Shown piece by piece: positions 42,421 to 52,609 of a stretch of 64,000 bases of DNA (its first letter is position 1; each line of letters opens with the position of its first letter). The stretch is from an uncultured Bacteroidales bacterium (GTDB lineage Bacteria > Bacteroidota > Bacteroidia > Bacteroidales > P3). Where the stretch lies: assembly GCA_944321885.1 (NCBI GenBank), contig CALUNB010000005.1:1-64000 (forward strand), read 5' to 3'. The position numbers and the translations under genes are program-made. The notes beneath the pieces were generated by a model that saw nothing but the letters and a program-made list of their open reading frames with translations, did no database searches and was not told the DNA's origin.

Positions 42421-44178
42421 ATGGAAAAGACAAAAGGCAAGGTTATCGGTATCGTTTCCAACTTGGTCATGGTGAAGACCGAGGGGCCCGTAGCCCAGAA
42501 CGAGATTTGTTACATCCGCTTGGACAAGGTGGAGCTGATGGCGGAAGTCATCAAAATCACGGGCGACACAGCCTATGTGCAGGTGTTCGAAAGCACCCGG
42601 GGTTTGAAAGTGGGTTGCGAGGTGGTTTTTGAAGGGCAGATGTTGGAAGCCACCTTGGGACCCGGCCTGTTGTCGAGCAATTACGACGGCTTGCAGAACA
42701 ACCTGGCCACGATGGAAGGCGTTTTCCTGAAACGCGGATGCTACACGGCTCCTTTGGACGATGCCAAGAAGTGGGATTTCACGCCCTTGGCGAAACCAGG
42801 GGACAAGGTGAAGGCCGGTCATTGGTTAGGCGAGGTGAAGGAAGGTTGGTTGCCTCACAAAATCATGGTGCCTTTCAAGTTCAAAGGGGAATATACGGTC
42901 AAGGAAATAAGTCCGGCCGGCAGTTACACGATCCATGAACGGATGGCGGTCCTGACCGATGCGAAAGGCGAGGACCACGAGGTGACGATGGTCCAGAAGT
43001 GGCCGGTGAAAGTGGCTATCAGTTGTTACAAGGAAAAGCCTCGCCCGTTCAAGGTCCTGGAAACCGGAGTACGGGTCATCGATACTTTCAATCCCATTGC
43101 CGAAGGGGGAACCGGTTTCATCCCGGGACCGTTCGGTTCGGGAAAGACCGTTTTGCAACATGCCATTTCCAAGCAGGCCAATGTGGACGTGATTCTGATG
43201 GCCGCTTGCGGGGAACGGGCCAACGAGGTAGTGGAAATCTTTGCCGAATTCCCGCTTTTGGTCGATCCCCGGACGGGACGGAGCCTGATGGAACGGACCA
43301 CAATCATTTGCAATACATCCAACATGCCGGTGGCGGCCCGGGAAGCTTCGGTTTATACGGCCATGACTATCGGGGAATACTACCGCTCGATGGGTTTGCG
43401 CGTGCTTTTGCTGGCAGACTCCACTTCGCGTTGGGCGCAGGCTTTGCGCGAAATGAGCAACCGTTTGGAAGAATTGCCGGGCCCCGATGCCTTCCCGATG
43501 GACTTGCCGGCTATCATTTCCAACTTCTACGCCCGTGCCGGTTTCGTTTATCTCGACAACGGGGCTACGGGCTCCATCACCTTCATCGGGACGGTTTCGC
43601 CGGCAGGTGGTAACTTGAAGGAACCGGTGACCGAAGGGACCAAGAAGGCAGCCCGTTGTTTCTACGCCTTGTCCCAATCCCGTGCCGACAGCAAGCGTTA
43701 CCCGGCCATCGACCCGATTGACAGTTATTCCAAGTATTTGGAATATCCTGAAATCATCGAATCCTTGGACCGCCAGTTAGGCGAAACCTGGGTGCCTCTG
43801 GTCAACGAGGGCAAGAATTTCGTCTTGCGCGGCAAGGAGGCTTATGAGCAGATCAACATCTTGGGCGACGACGGGGTTCCGGTATCCTACCACGACCGTT
43901 ATTGGAAATCGGAATTAATCGACTTTGTGATTTTGCAACAGGATGCGTTCGACAAGACCGACAGCCTCTGCCCGATGGAACGCCAGAAGTACATGTTCGA
44001 AAAAGTGATGTCGATTTGCCACAAGGAACGGGAGTTCGACACCTTTACCGAATGCGTGGACTTCTATAAGAAATTGATAAACTTTTTCCGCCAGATGAAT
44101 TATTGCCAGTTCCAGGATGAAAAATTCAAGTCCTATGAACAGCAGGTGGATGCCTTGGTGGCGGAGCAGGAGGGTTGA
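42421..44178 (+). CDS. atpA: V-type ATPase catalytic subunit A
   Basis: The 585-residue protein has Walker A GPFGSGKTVLQHAI (about 237-250), preceded by the bulge domain typical of V/A-type A subunits. ADSTSRWAQALREMSNRLEELPGPDAFPMDLPA is the family signature. Three copies alternate with B to hydrolyse or make ATP. A spacer of about 106 bp separates it from the DUF2764 gene, otherwise the operon is tight. Confidence 0.97.
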   Translation: MEKTKGKVIGIVSNLVMVKTEGPVAQNEICYIRLDKVELMAEVIKITGDTAYVQVFESTRGLKVGCEVVFEGQMLEATLGPGLLSSNYDGLQNNLATMEGVFLKRGCYTAPLDDAKKWDFTPLAKPGDKVKAGHWLGEVKEGWLPHKIMVPFKFKGEYTVKEISPAGSYTIHERMAVLTDAKGEDHEVTMVQKWPVKVAISCYKEKPRPFKVLETGVRVIDTFNPIAEGGTGFIPGPFGSGKTVLQHAISKQANVDVILMAACGERANEVVEIFAEFPLLVDPRTGRSLMERTTIICNTSNMPVAAREASVYTAMTIGEYYRSMGLRVLLLADSTSRWAQALREMSNRLEELPGPDAFPMDLPAIISNFYARAGFVYLDNGATGSITFIGTVSPAGGNLKEPVTEGTKKAARCFYALSQSRADSKRYPAIDPIDSYSKYLEYPEIIESLDRQLGETWVPLVNEGKNFVLRGKEAYEQINILGDDGVPVSYHDRYWKSELIDFVILQQDAFDKTDSLCPMERQKYMFEKVMSICHKEREFDTFTECVDFYKKLINFFRQMNYCQFQDEKFKSYEQQVDALVAEQEG

Positions 44179-44194
44179 AAAACGAGAAAGGAAT

Positions 44195-45520
44195 ATGAAC
44201 AATAAAGCTTTTCAACGGGTTTATACCCATTTGGACGCGGTGACGAAAGCCACGGTGACCGTGAAGGCCCAAGGGGCTTCGAACGATGAATTGGCCATGG
44301 TGGGCGACCGTTTGGCCCAAGTGGTGAAAATCGAAGGCGACCGGGTCACTTTGCAGGTTTTCTCCGGGACGGAAGGTCTGGCCACCAATGTGGAGGTGGC
44401 TTTCACGGGCCATGTTCCCGGTTTGAAAGTGAGCGAGGACTTGGCCGGACGATTCTTTGACGCCTACGGACACCCGATTGACGGCGGTGCCGAAGTGGAG
44501 GGGGAATGGAGGGAAATCGGCGGGCCTTCGGTGAACCCGATGAAACGGAAACAGCCTTCCCAGATTATTCCGACGGGTATCGCCGGGATCGATTTGAACA
44601 ATACCTTGGTGTCGGGCCAGAAGATTCCTTTCTTTGCCGACCCGGACCAGCCTTACAACCAGGTTATGTGCATGGTGGCTTTGCGTGCCAAGGTGGACAA
44701 GATTATCCTGGGAGGCATGGGCTTGACCAACGACGACTACCTTTTCTTCCGGAAGTCTTTCGAGAACGCGGGGGCCTTGGACAAAATCATCTGTTTCGTA
44801 AACACGACGGAGAACCCGCCGGTGGAACGCCTTCTGATTCCGGACATGGCTTTGACGGCTGCCGAATATTTCGCCGTGGACAAGAACGAAAAAGTCTTGG
44901 TGCTGTTGACGGACATGACCTTGTATGCCGATGCCTTGAGTATCGTCAGCAACCGTATGGACCAAATTCCGTCCAAGGACAGCATGCCCGGTTCGCTTTA
45001 TTCGGATTTGGCCAAGATTTACGAAAAGGCGGCCGAGTTGCCTTCCGGAGGCTCCATTACCATTTTGGCCGTCACGACCCTGAGCGGGGGAGACATCACC
45101 CATGCGGTTCCCGACAACACGGGTTATATCACCGAGGGGCAGTTGTTCCTGCGTAACGACAGCGACGTGAACAAGGTCATCGTGGACCCCTTCCGTTCCC
45201 TTTCCCGTCTGAAGCAATTGGTTATTGGCAAGCAGACCCGCGAAGACCATCCGCAAGTGATGAACGCGGCGGTCAGGCTTTACGCCGATGCCGCCAACGC
45301 CAAGACGAAGTTGGAAAACGGTTTCGAGTTGAGCGATTACGATGAACGGGCTTTGGCTTTCGCCAAGGATTATTCGGCCAACATCCTGGCTATCGACATC
45401 AATATCGACACGACGGAAATGTTGGACCGGATTTGGAGGATGTTCGCCCGCTACTTTACCCAGACCGAGGTGGCCATCAAGCAGGAGCTGATGGACAAAT
45501 ATTGGCCTCAAACGAAATAG
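44195..45520 (+). CDS. atpB: V-type ATPase regulatory subunit B
   Basis: The 441-residue non-catalytic nucleotide-binding subunit has IIPTGIAGIDLNNTLVSGQKIPFFADPDQPYNQ where A subunits have a P-loop, and MPGSLYSDLAKIYEKAAELPSGGSIT. Start MNNKAFQRVYTHLDAV at 44195, 16 bp after atpA, is preferred to a longer frame overlapping atpA. Confidence 0.96.
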   Translation: MNNKAFQRVYTHLDAVTKATVTVKAQGASNDELAMVGDRLAQVVKIEGDRVTLQVFSGTEGLATNVEVAFTGHVPGLKVSEDLAGRFFDAYGHPIDGGAEVEGEWREIGGPSVNPMKRKQPSQIIPTGIAGIDLNNTLVSGQKIPFFADPDQPYNQVMCMVALRAKVDKIILGGMGLTNDDYLFFRKSFENAGALDKIICFVNTTENPPVERLLIPDMALTAAEYFAVDKNEKVLVLLTDMTLYADALSIVSNRMDQIPSKDSMPGSLYSDLAKIYEKAAELPSGGSITILAVTTLSGGDITHAVPDNTGYITEGQLFLRNDSDVNKVIVDPFRSLSRLKQLVIGKQTREDHPQVMNAAVRLYADAANAKTKLENGFELSDYDERALAFAKDYSANILAIDINIDTTEMLDRIWRMFARYFTQTEVAIKQELMDKYWPQTK

Positions 45521-45529
45521 GATTGAACC

Positions 45530-46129
45530 ATGGCCATCAAGTTTCAATACAACAAAACGGCGCTGAACGAGCTGGACAAGAAGCTGAAAGCCCGTACCAA
45601 GGCCTTGCCGACCATCAAGAGCAAGGAGTCTGCCTTGCGGGTGGAGGTGAAGAAAGCCAAGGCCGATGCCGAGAGGATGGACCAGGAACTGGATGCCAAA
45701 ATGCAGGCGATGGACGGCTTTGCCCGTTTGTTCACGGAGTTCGAGCCGGGCTTGATCCGTGTGGAGGATGTGGAGTTGGAGATGTACAAGATTGCCGGCG
45801 TGCGGATTCCGCGCTTGAAGGATATCGTTTTCAAGGAAAAGGATTATCCTTTGTTCGACGCGCCGCTTTGGTATGCCGACGGCCTTTCGCTCTTGAAGGA
45901 TTTGGTCCGTATCGGCATCGAAAGTGAAATTTACACTTACAAGATGAACCTTTTGGATACCGCCAGGAAGCAGACGACCCAAAAGGTGAACTTATACGAG
46001 AAAGTACAAATTCCGGGGTATAACGAAGCCATCCGCAAGATAAAGCGTTTTCTTGAGGATGAAGACAATCTGGCCAAATCGGCCCAGAAAATCGTTAAAC
46101 GCCGTCATGAACAGGAGGCTGGCTTATGA
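45530..46129 (+). CDS. atpD: V-type ATPase subunit D (central stalk)
   Basis: The 199-residue protein is predicted to form two long antiparallel helices (N-terminal NKTALNELDKKLKARTKALP; C-terminal NEAIRKIKRFLEDEDNLAKSAQKIVKRRHEQE), as in the rotary shaft D. It turns inside the A3B3 head. It starts 9 bp after atpB, and its stop overlaps the atpI start (ATGA). Confidence 0.93.
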   Translation: MAIKFQYNKTALNELDKKLKARTKALPTIKSKESALRVEVKKAKADAERMDQELDAKMQAMDGFARLFTEFEPGLIRVEDVELEMYKIAGVRIPRLKDIVFKEKDYPLFDAPLWYADGLSLLKDLVRIGIESEIYTYKMNLLDTARKQTTQKVNLYEKVQIPGYNEAIRKIKRFLEDEDNLAKSAQKIVKRRHEQEAGL

Positions 46130-47997
46130 TAGTACCCATGACCCGATATTCCATCTTGGTCTTCCATCGCGACTTTGCCGCTTTCATGACCCGATTGCAG
46201 CAGGAGGGCTTGCTGGATATACGCCAGGAGGAGGTTTACACTTCGCTTTCGGACACGGAATTCTTCCCTTTGTTGCAACGGATTGAGAAAGTGCAGCGGG
46301 CTTTCAAGTTGGAAGCCAAGATGCTCAAGTCCGAAATGGAGGGAAACGGGACGGAATGCAAGTTGGACGGTCCGGCTTTCCTCGAAAAGGCGGAAGCAGC
46401 CTTGGACCGGAAGAAGGCTTTGCTGGCTGTCAAGGAGGAAACCCGGGAGGCCATGAAAAAGGCGGCGGTCTGGGGGGATTTTGAGCCCGAAGCCGTGGAA
46501 CGCCTCCAGAAGGAAAGCGGCTTGGTCTTGGTCCCGGCTTCGGTGGCGGAAAAATTCTTCCCCAAACCCGAAGACGTGGCTGCTTTGCCGCTCCAGGAAA
46601 TAGGACGGGAGAACGGGAGCGTCTATTTCGTGTATGTATGCCCCTTGGAGGAGGCTGCCGCATTGACGGCGGAAAGCCTCTCTGCCTTGCTGGGGATGCC
46701 GGTAAGCCTGTCCGGATTGCCGAAAGAGGCTTTGCCCGTGCTATCCCGGAGGATGAGTCAGATAGAGGCGGATTTGGATTCCAACAAAATCGAATTGAAG
46801 CATTTGCTGGCTCATACCGGAATCTTGCAGGCTTACAAGACGGATTTGATGAACCGTCTGGAATACAAGACCGTTTCCATGAACGTGCCGGAAGAAGCCG
46901 AAGGGCGTTTGCGTTTCGTGGAGGGGTTCCTACCCACGGAGAAAACGGCGGACTTTGAAGCCTTTCTGGATAAGGAGGCTGTAGTTTACGAACGGGTGGC
47001 GGCAGAGGATTTGCCCGAGGAAGAAACGCCCAAAATCCCGGTCCTGCTCAAGAACAACCGTTTTGCCAAATTGTTCGAGCCGATAACCCTGCTGTTTTCC
47101 TTGCCTAACTACCGGGAACTCGATTTGACCCCGATGTTGGCGCCGTTCTTCATGGCTTTCTTCGGTTTTTGTTTCGGTGATGCCGGTTACGGCTTGCTTT
47201 TGGTCGCCATAGGTCTGGTTTTGGCCAAGAAACTTCCCGAAGCCTACAAGGGGTTTGCGTGGCTGGCTTTCTGGTTCGGGATTTCCACCGTGGTTTTCGG
47301 CGGAATTTCAGGGACATTCTTTGGAGTGAGCTTGGTTGAAATCGAAGCCTTGGGCAAGTTACGGGAATATATCCTGGACAGCAACAAGATGATGGCACTG
47401 TCCTTGGTCATCGGGGGAATCCAGATTCTGTTCGGCATGTTCGTGAATGTGTTGAAGATAACCAAGGAAAAAGGGTTCAAATATGCCTTGGCCCGTGTAG
47501 GGTGGCTGGCTATCATCATTTTCGGGGGGCTGTTAATCGGCCTGCCGATGCTGGGCGTGGAAATCCCTGTCCCGATTACGTACACTTTCTACGTTTTAGT
47601 GGGGCTCGGTGCCTTGTTTGCCTTCTTCTACAACAGCCCGGGCAAGAATCCTTTGCTCAACTTGGGTTTGGGTTTATGGGATACCTATAATACGGCCACG
47701 GGCTTGGTAGGGGACTTGCTATCCTACATCCGTTTGTTCGCCTTGGGTCTTACCGGGGGAATCCTCGGGGCGGTGTTCAACGAATTGGCCATGACGGCAT
47801 CCACGGGCATAGGAGTGCCTGTCGTGAGCCAGCTTGTCATGTTGGTGATTTTGTTGTTCGGCCATGGACTGAATATTGCCTTGTGTGCCTTGGGTTCGGT
47901 GGTACACCCCTTGCGTCTTACTTTCGTGGAGTTCTACAAGAACGCCGGTTTTGAAGGCGGGGGAAAACCCTACCGTCCTTTTTCCGTACGGGTTTGA
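46126..47997 (+). CDS. atpI: V-type ATPase subunit I (a-subunit, ion channel)
   Basis: The 623-residue protein has a soluble helical N-terminal half (about 1-330) and a membrane half with roughly seven or eight helices (PMLAPFFMAFFGFCFGDAGYGLLLVAIGL; LSYIRLFALGLTGGILGAVFNELA). The conserved arginine needed for ion transfer lies in SYIRLFALGL. It provides the ion half-channels against the K ring. It is translationally coupled to atpD. Confidence 0.95.
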   Translation: MIVPMTRYSILVFHRDFAAFMTRLQQEGLLDIRQEEVYTSLSDTEFFPLLQRIEKVQRAFKLEAKMLKSEMEGNGTECKLDGPAFLEKAEAALDRKKALLAVKEETREAMKKAAVWGDFEPEAVERLQKESGLVLVPASVAEKFFPKPEDVAALPLQEIGRENGSVYFVYVCPLEEAAALTAESLSALLGMPVSLSGLPKEALPVLSRRMSQIEADLDSNKIELKHLLAHTGILQAYKTDLMNRLEYKTVSMNVPEEAEGRLRFVEGFLPTEKTADFEAFLDKEAVVYERVAAEDLPEEETPKIPVLLKNNRFAKLFEPITLLFSLPNYRELDLTPMLAPFFMAFFGFCFGDAGYGLLLVAIGLVLAKKLPEAYKGFAWLAFWFGISTVVFGGISGTFFGVSLVEIEALGKLREYILDSNKMMALSLVIGGIQILFGMFVNVLKITKEKGFKYALARVGWLAIIIFGGLLIGLPMLGVEIPVPITYTFYVLVGLGALFAFFYNSPGKNPLLNLGLGLWDTYNTATGLVGDLLSYIRLFALGLTGGILGAVFNELAMTASTGIGVPVVSQLVMLVILLFGHGLNIALCALGSVVHPLRLTFVEFYKNAGFEGGGKPYRPFSVRV

Positions 47998-48014
47998 ACG
48001 AGCTAATTCATTGA

Positions 48015-48491
<477 letters not shown>

Positions 48492-49057
48492 GCCGAGTCC
48501 CGAAATGCATCCGGATCCACCCTGGTGGTCGATTCCCCTCTTTTATGGCGGGAACCATCGGGGTGGACTTTTTTTTCCTTCTTGGCTGAGGAAAGACTCG
48601 AAGCCTTTTAACGCTTTTCAAATATTTGTTTGGGACATCAGGAGAGGATTTCAAGGAGTCAAGGTTTGGATTGAAGATAGGCTGCGCTCCGGCAAAGCCC
48701 AAGCTTGCTTTGTTTCCATCAGCCAGGCTATCTTGGAGCAGCGTTCGACAAGCCCCGAACCCCGGGCAAATAACATCCGGAGATTGAGAAGCCCTCTTTT
48801 CCGGATGGCAAGAAATTTCAGCAGCTTCCAAGTCAGATTCCTCGACAGGGAAAGGGGAATTGTCTACATTTGCCATCGAGAATACCGGAGGAAAACGTGA
48901 CCTGCGATTTTCCGTCTGTTGTGCTAAGAAAGGATAGTCCGGGTATAGGGCCCGGCGGGAAGAGAGGGAATCCTTTTGGCTGCCCGGAACCGTCCTGGTT
49001 CCGGCTGCGAGGTGTGTGTAAACGGTTTGAATATTCTTTTAAAGTAAAGGGATTGTA
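48492..49057. other. Spacer with operon terminator, a palindrome and a -7 box
   Basis: No gene is seen in 566 bp. It contains the V-ATPase terminator (48516-48576), a palindrome with arms AAGATAGGCTG (48674-48684) and CAGGCTATCTT (48724-48734), and TACATTTG (48865-48872), a -7 box for the regulator downstream without a clear -33. Confidence 0.5.
48516..48576 (+). terminator. Terminator of the V-ATPase operon
   Basis: TCCACCC (48516-48522) pairs with GGGTGGA (48561-48567), with a second inner pairing TCCC/GGGA, followed by eight T (48569-48576). Confidence 0.7.
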
Positions 49058-50209
49058 ATGGCGACAAGGATTCTGGTAGCGGATGACGAAGCGTTGATTC
49101 GCGGCAGTTTGAGGGAAATTCTCGAATACGAAGGCCATGAAGTGGAAGAAGCCGTCGATGGTTTGATGGCATGGGAAATGTTGCAGAAATCGGGCTACGA
49201 TGCGGTATTCTGCGACATCAAGATGCCGGGCATGGACGGGGTGGAATTGCTGGAAAAGACGATGGCGCAACATCCCGTGGCGTTTATCATGATTTCAGGC
49301 CATGGCGATATAGACACGGCGGTGGATTGTATCAAGAAAGGAGCCTTCGATTTCATTGCAAAGCCTTTGGAATTGAACCGGATTCTGGTATCGCTCAAGA
49401 ATGCCTTGGAAAGAGGGAAAATGGCAGACCGGACACGGCATTTGCAAAGGCAAGTGGAGTCGAAATACAAGATTGTGGGAGGGCGTGGAGCTTTTGCCGA
49501 GGCTCTGGAGATGGCCGACAAAGTGGCACCGACGGACGCCCGGGTACTCGTCATGGGACATAACGGGACGGGAAAGGAATTGATAGCCAGGAGGATTCAT
49601 CGGAACAGCTTGGTCGGCGATGGTCCGTTCGTGGAAGTGAATTGTGCGGCTATCCCTTCTGAATTAATTGAAAGCGAATTATTTGGGCATGAAAAGGGTT
49701 CGTTTACCTCGGCACTCAGGCAACGGAAAGGAAGTTTCGAACAGGCTCAGGATGGAACGATTTTTTTGGATGAAATCGGAGACATGAGTCTTTCCGCCCA
49801 AGCCAAGGTCTTGCGCGCCTTGCAAGAGAATGTCATCATGCGGGTAGGAGGGGAAAAGCCGATAGAAGTGAACACCCGCGTCATCGCGGCCACGAACAAG
49901 GATTTGGAGAAAGAAATCGCGGAGGGGCGCTTCAGGGAAGACCTGTACCATCGTTTGAGCGTGATTGTAATCCGGGTCCCGGACTTGAAAGATCATAAGG
50001 AGGACATTCCGGAATTGGTGGCGTATTTCAACGAGCAGGTTTCCTCCGGGATGGGAAAGCCGCCCCGGGAAATCACATCGGAAGCGATGGCGTTGTTATG
50101 CAGCCAACCTTGGCCGGGCAATATCCGGCAATTGCGTAATATCGTGGAAAGATTGCTGATTCTCTGTCCGGGAATCATCGGGAAAGAGGAGGTGGAACGT
50201 TATTTGTAG
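49058..50209 (+). CDS. NtrC-like response regulator lacking the DNA-binding domain
   Basis: The 383-residue protein has a receiver (ILVADDEALIRGSL; phospho-Asp in AVFCDIKMPGMDG near 54; Lys in FIAKPLE) and an AAA+ sigma-54-interaction domain (GHNGTGKELIARRIH; Walker B GTIFLDEIGD; second-region-of-homology FREDLYHRLSVIVI). The GAFTGA loop reads GSFTSA. The protein ends right after the AAA+ lid (WPGNIRQLRNIVERL, then VERYL), with no Fis-type helix-turn-helix. Such shortened forms occur in Bacteroidetes; whether it activates sigma-54 is doubtful. Confidence 0.88.
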   Translation: MATRILVADDEALIRGSLREILEYEGHEVEEAVDGLMAWEMLQKSGYDAVFCDIKMPGMDGVELLEKTMAQHPVAFIMISGHGDIDTAVDCIKKGAFDFIAKPLELNRILVSLKNALERGKMADRTRHLQRQVESKYKIVGGRGAFAEALEMADKVAPTDARVLVMGHNGTGKELIARRIHRNSLVGDGPFVEVNCAAIPSELIESELFGHEKGSFTSALRQRKGSFEQAQDGTIFLDEIGDMSLSAQAKVLRALQENVIMRVGGEKPIEVNTRVIAATNKDLEKEIAEGRFREDLYHRLSVIVIRVPDLKDHKEDIPELVAYFNEQVSSGMGKPPREITSEAMALLCSQPWPGNIRQLRNIVERLLILCPGIIGKEEVERYL

Positions 50210-50353
50210 AGGCCGGCACCGATTTTTTTTCCCAAGAGTGTATTTTTTTTCACGAAAATTATTTCTTTTGCACTTGCTTTTCCGGAAGGAAACGGTTCGA
50301 AGTTTCGGTGGGGAAGCATTTAAATAATTGGATACCATCTGTTTTAGAATAGA

Positions 50354-50770
50354 ATGACAACAAAGCAGACAGACCAAAGCCCGAAAGCACCGGCCCAAAC
50401 GGCAAACGGAACGGGAACGATGGCAACGAAGAAAAAACTTTGCCGTATCATCAGTTATGATAAGATGAGCCCTGAAGTGCGGGCTTTGTTTGAAGCCAAA
50501 TATCCGGACGGATATGCCGATTTTGTAAATCGTTATCCCAAACCCAACGGGGAATCATTCTACGCGGTAAGCCTCTACACCGAAGATGCGGATTATTTGA
50601 TCAAGGTGGATGTAGATGTGGATTTGTCAATCGGTGTGGAAGATGATGTAGAGGACGATGCCGGTGGAGACGATGAAATCGGAGGCGAAGCTTTGGGCGA
50701 TGACCGGAACAGCCCGGATGTGAACGACTTGGCCGACAGCCTTCCGGACGATAGTTCGGATCCTTTGTAG
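50354..50770 (+). CDS. Small acidic-tailed protein of unknown function
   Basis: The 138-residue protein has a basic, compact centre (KKKLCRIISYDKMSPEVRALFEAKYPDGYADFV, then ESFYAVSLYTEDADYLIKVDVDVD) and a strongly acidic C-terminus rich in Asp and Glu (about 95-138). It resembles conserved Bacteroidetes proteins without known function. The start may be the first ATG or an internal one at MATKKKLCRI (residue 23), where conservation would begin. Confidence 0.7.
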   Translation: MTTKQTDQSPKAPAQTANGTGTMATKKKLCRIISYDKMSPEVRALFEAKYPDGYADFVNRYPKPNGESFYAVSLYTEDADYLIKVDVDVDLSIGVEDDVEDDAGGDDEIGGEALGDDRNSPDVNDLADSLPDDSSDPL

Positions 50771-50839
50771 CTGGAGAAAAGGGACCTCCTCCGTACTTTG
50801 ATAAGGCGAAGGCAGGAAAGAGGCCTGCATCCAAGAAGC

Positions 50840-51625
50840 CTATATTTCAGGGAAGACCATCGGGTGTCCGTCCCGGGGATGGGGAAGGATGCAAAGTCCT
50901 GTCTTGTAAACGGATTCCAGGAGTTTCTTGTCAATGACTTTTCCCGTCTCGCCTTCGGCCACGATACTTCCGTGGGAAAGGCATAAGAGACGGGAGCAGA
51001 AAGCCGAGGCAAGATTGATGTCGTGGATGACCATCAACATCAGGATTCCGTGTTTTTGCAAACTTTGCTCCAATACGCGGAGGATTTCCACTTGATGGCA
51101 CAAGTCCAGATTGGCCGTTGGTTCGTCCAGCAGAAGCAGGCGAGGTTGCTGGCAGAGTGCCTGCGCGATGGCGGCTAATTGGCGTTCGCCCCCGCTGAGT
51201 TCATCCATGTTTTTGCTTGCCAGCGTTTTCTTGTCGAAATTCCGGAGCAATCCTACTTCTTCCAATTTTTCCCAAGCCAAAACTTTGTCCGCTTCCGAAT
51301 AAGTAAGTTGATGCCATTTCTTGAACGGTGTCCGGCCGGCAAGGACGAATTCCAATACGGATACAGGTATTTTTTCAATGCTTTGCGGTACGACCGCCAC
51401 TTTCCTGGCCCGTTCCAAGGGCCTTGCCTTCCGCAAGTCCGTTCCATCGAGCTGGATATTTCCTGTAGAATCCAAATCCGCGCACAGAGCCTTGAGCAAG
51501 GTGCTTTTGCCTGAACCGTTGGGGCCTATGATACCCGTCATTTGCGGATTGCAGATTTGGAAACTGATATCACGCAAAGCGAAACCTCCCGGATAAGAGG
51601 CCGACAAATTTCTTACGTCAAGCAT
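50840..51625 (-). CDS. ABC importer ATPase (BtuD/FecE-like)
   Basis: The 261-residue protein has Walker A IIGPNGSGKSTLLKAL (about 31-46), the signature LSGGERQLAAIAQAL, Walker B LLLLDEPTANLD and the switch His in MVIHDINLA. It powers uptake of a cobalamin, siderophore or haem-type ligand with the permease and binding protein encoded upstream. Start MLDVRNLSASYPGG at 51625 overlaps the permease end by 8 nt; a longer frame inside the permease gene is rejected. Confidence 0.92.
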   Translation of the reverse strand: MLDVRNLSASYPGGFALRDISFQICNPQMTGIIGPNGSGKSTLLKALCADLDSTGNIQLDGTDLRKARPLERARKVAVVPQSIEKIPVSVLEFVLAGRTPFKKWHQLTYSEADKVLAWEKLEEVGLLRNFDKKTLASKNMDELSGGERQLAAIAQALCQQPRLLLLDEPTANLDLCHQVEILRVLEQSLQKHGILMLMVIHDINLASAFCSRLLCLSHGSIVAEGETGKVIDKKLLESVYKTGLCILPHPRDGHPMVFPEI

Positions 51626-52607
51626 CTTGTGTCTTTTGGGGTTTGAGCAATAAATAAATGAACAGGCTTCCACCCAAAATCCCGCAAACCACACCAACCG
51701 GTAATTGCCCGGGATGGATGATGGTTTTGGCAATCAAATCGCAAAATAGCAGGAAAATGCCCCCGCCGATGAAGGAGAGCGGAATCAAAAGGCGGTAGTC
51801 GGAACCGGCCAAACGTCTCGACACATGGGGAACCACCAGGCCCACGAAGCCGATGATACCTGCCTGGGATACACAGAGGGCGGTCAACAAAGCGGTCAAC
51901 AGCAACAGGGCAGGAACCAAGACGGTGGTATTGATACCAAGGTGCCGGGCCGTCCCGCCACCGAAATTCAGGATGTTGACCCTTTGGGAAAACAGGATTC
52001 CCAAAATCAATCCGGACAGGGCGACGAACAGGAGCCGGAAGGCTTGGTCGGGTGTGTTGTTTTCGAGCGACCCCATGGTCCAATAAAGGATTTGTGTCAT
52101 GTTCTCGGGCGTGGAAAGGCTCAGCAACAATGTGGTAGCTGCCGAACAGAGGATGCTGAGCATGATGCCTGCCAGGAGCAGGTTGTTGGTTCCCGGATGT
52201 CTTTTATGGTAAAAAAGCAGGATCGCGCTGACCGCCATGGCTCCCGCAAAGGCGAAAAGGCTGCTGCCCGAGCTTCCTTTTGTTTGGACGAAGCCGCAAA
52301 GAAAAGCCAAGGCGACCCCCAAGGAGGCTCCACCGGAAACCCCTAAGGTATAAGGTTCGACCAAAGGGTTCTTGAACAAACCTTGCAAGATGCTGCCCGA
52401 CATGGAGAGCATGCCTCCGATGCACAAGGCGGTCAAGCTCCGGGGCAGGCGGAGCTGGGTCAAAATGGTGTATTCCAAACTTTCTCTGTCCAAATCCGGC
52501 CATATCCAAGGCCACAACGGACTTTCACCCAAAGAAACGGAAAAGGCCAGGCAAAGCAGCATGACAAAGCTCGAGCCTCCTATCCATGTGGCAAATTTCC
52601 GTTTCAT
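51618..52607 (-). CDS. FecCD/BtuC-family ABC importer permease
   Basis: The 329-residue type II importer permease has about ten membrane helices and family stretches LRLPRSLTALCIGGMLSMSGSILQGLFKNPLVEPYTLGVSGGA and IGFVGLVVPHVSRRLAGSDYR. Start MKRKFATWIGG at 52607; a TTG two codons earlier is less likely. It sits 2 bp after the binding-protein gene. Confidence 0.93.
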   Translation of the reverse strand: MKRKFATWIGGSSFVMLLCLAFSVSLGESPLWPWIWPDLDRESLEYTILTQLRLPRSLTALCIGGMLSMSGSILQGLFKNPLVEPYTLGVSGGASLGVALAFLCGFVQTKGSSGSSLFAFAGAMAVSAILLFYHKRHPGTNNLLLAGIMLSILCSAATTLLLSLSTPENMTQILYWTMGSLENNTPDQAFRLLFVALSGLILGILFSQRVNILNFGGGTARHLGINTTVLVPALLLLTALLTALCVSQAGIIGFVGLVVPHVSRRLAGSDYRLLIPLSFIGGGIFLLFCDLIAKTIIHPGQLPVGVVCGILGGSLFIYLLLKPQKTQDA

Positions 52608-52609
52608 AA

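Noticed and set aside
44126..45982. 618-codon minus-strand frame opposite atpB and atpD
   Set aside because: Both sense genes are clear V-ATPase subunits; the antisense product is compositionally skewed to His, Arg, Gly and Val.
48577..48900. Small protein gene upstream of the NtrC-like regulator
   Set aside because: Short frames cross the palindrome and promoter, lack conserved residues and show no credible start.
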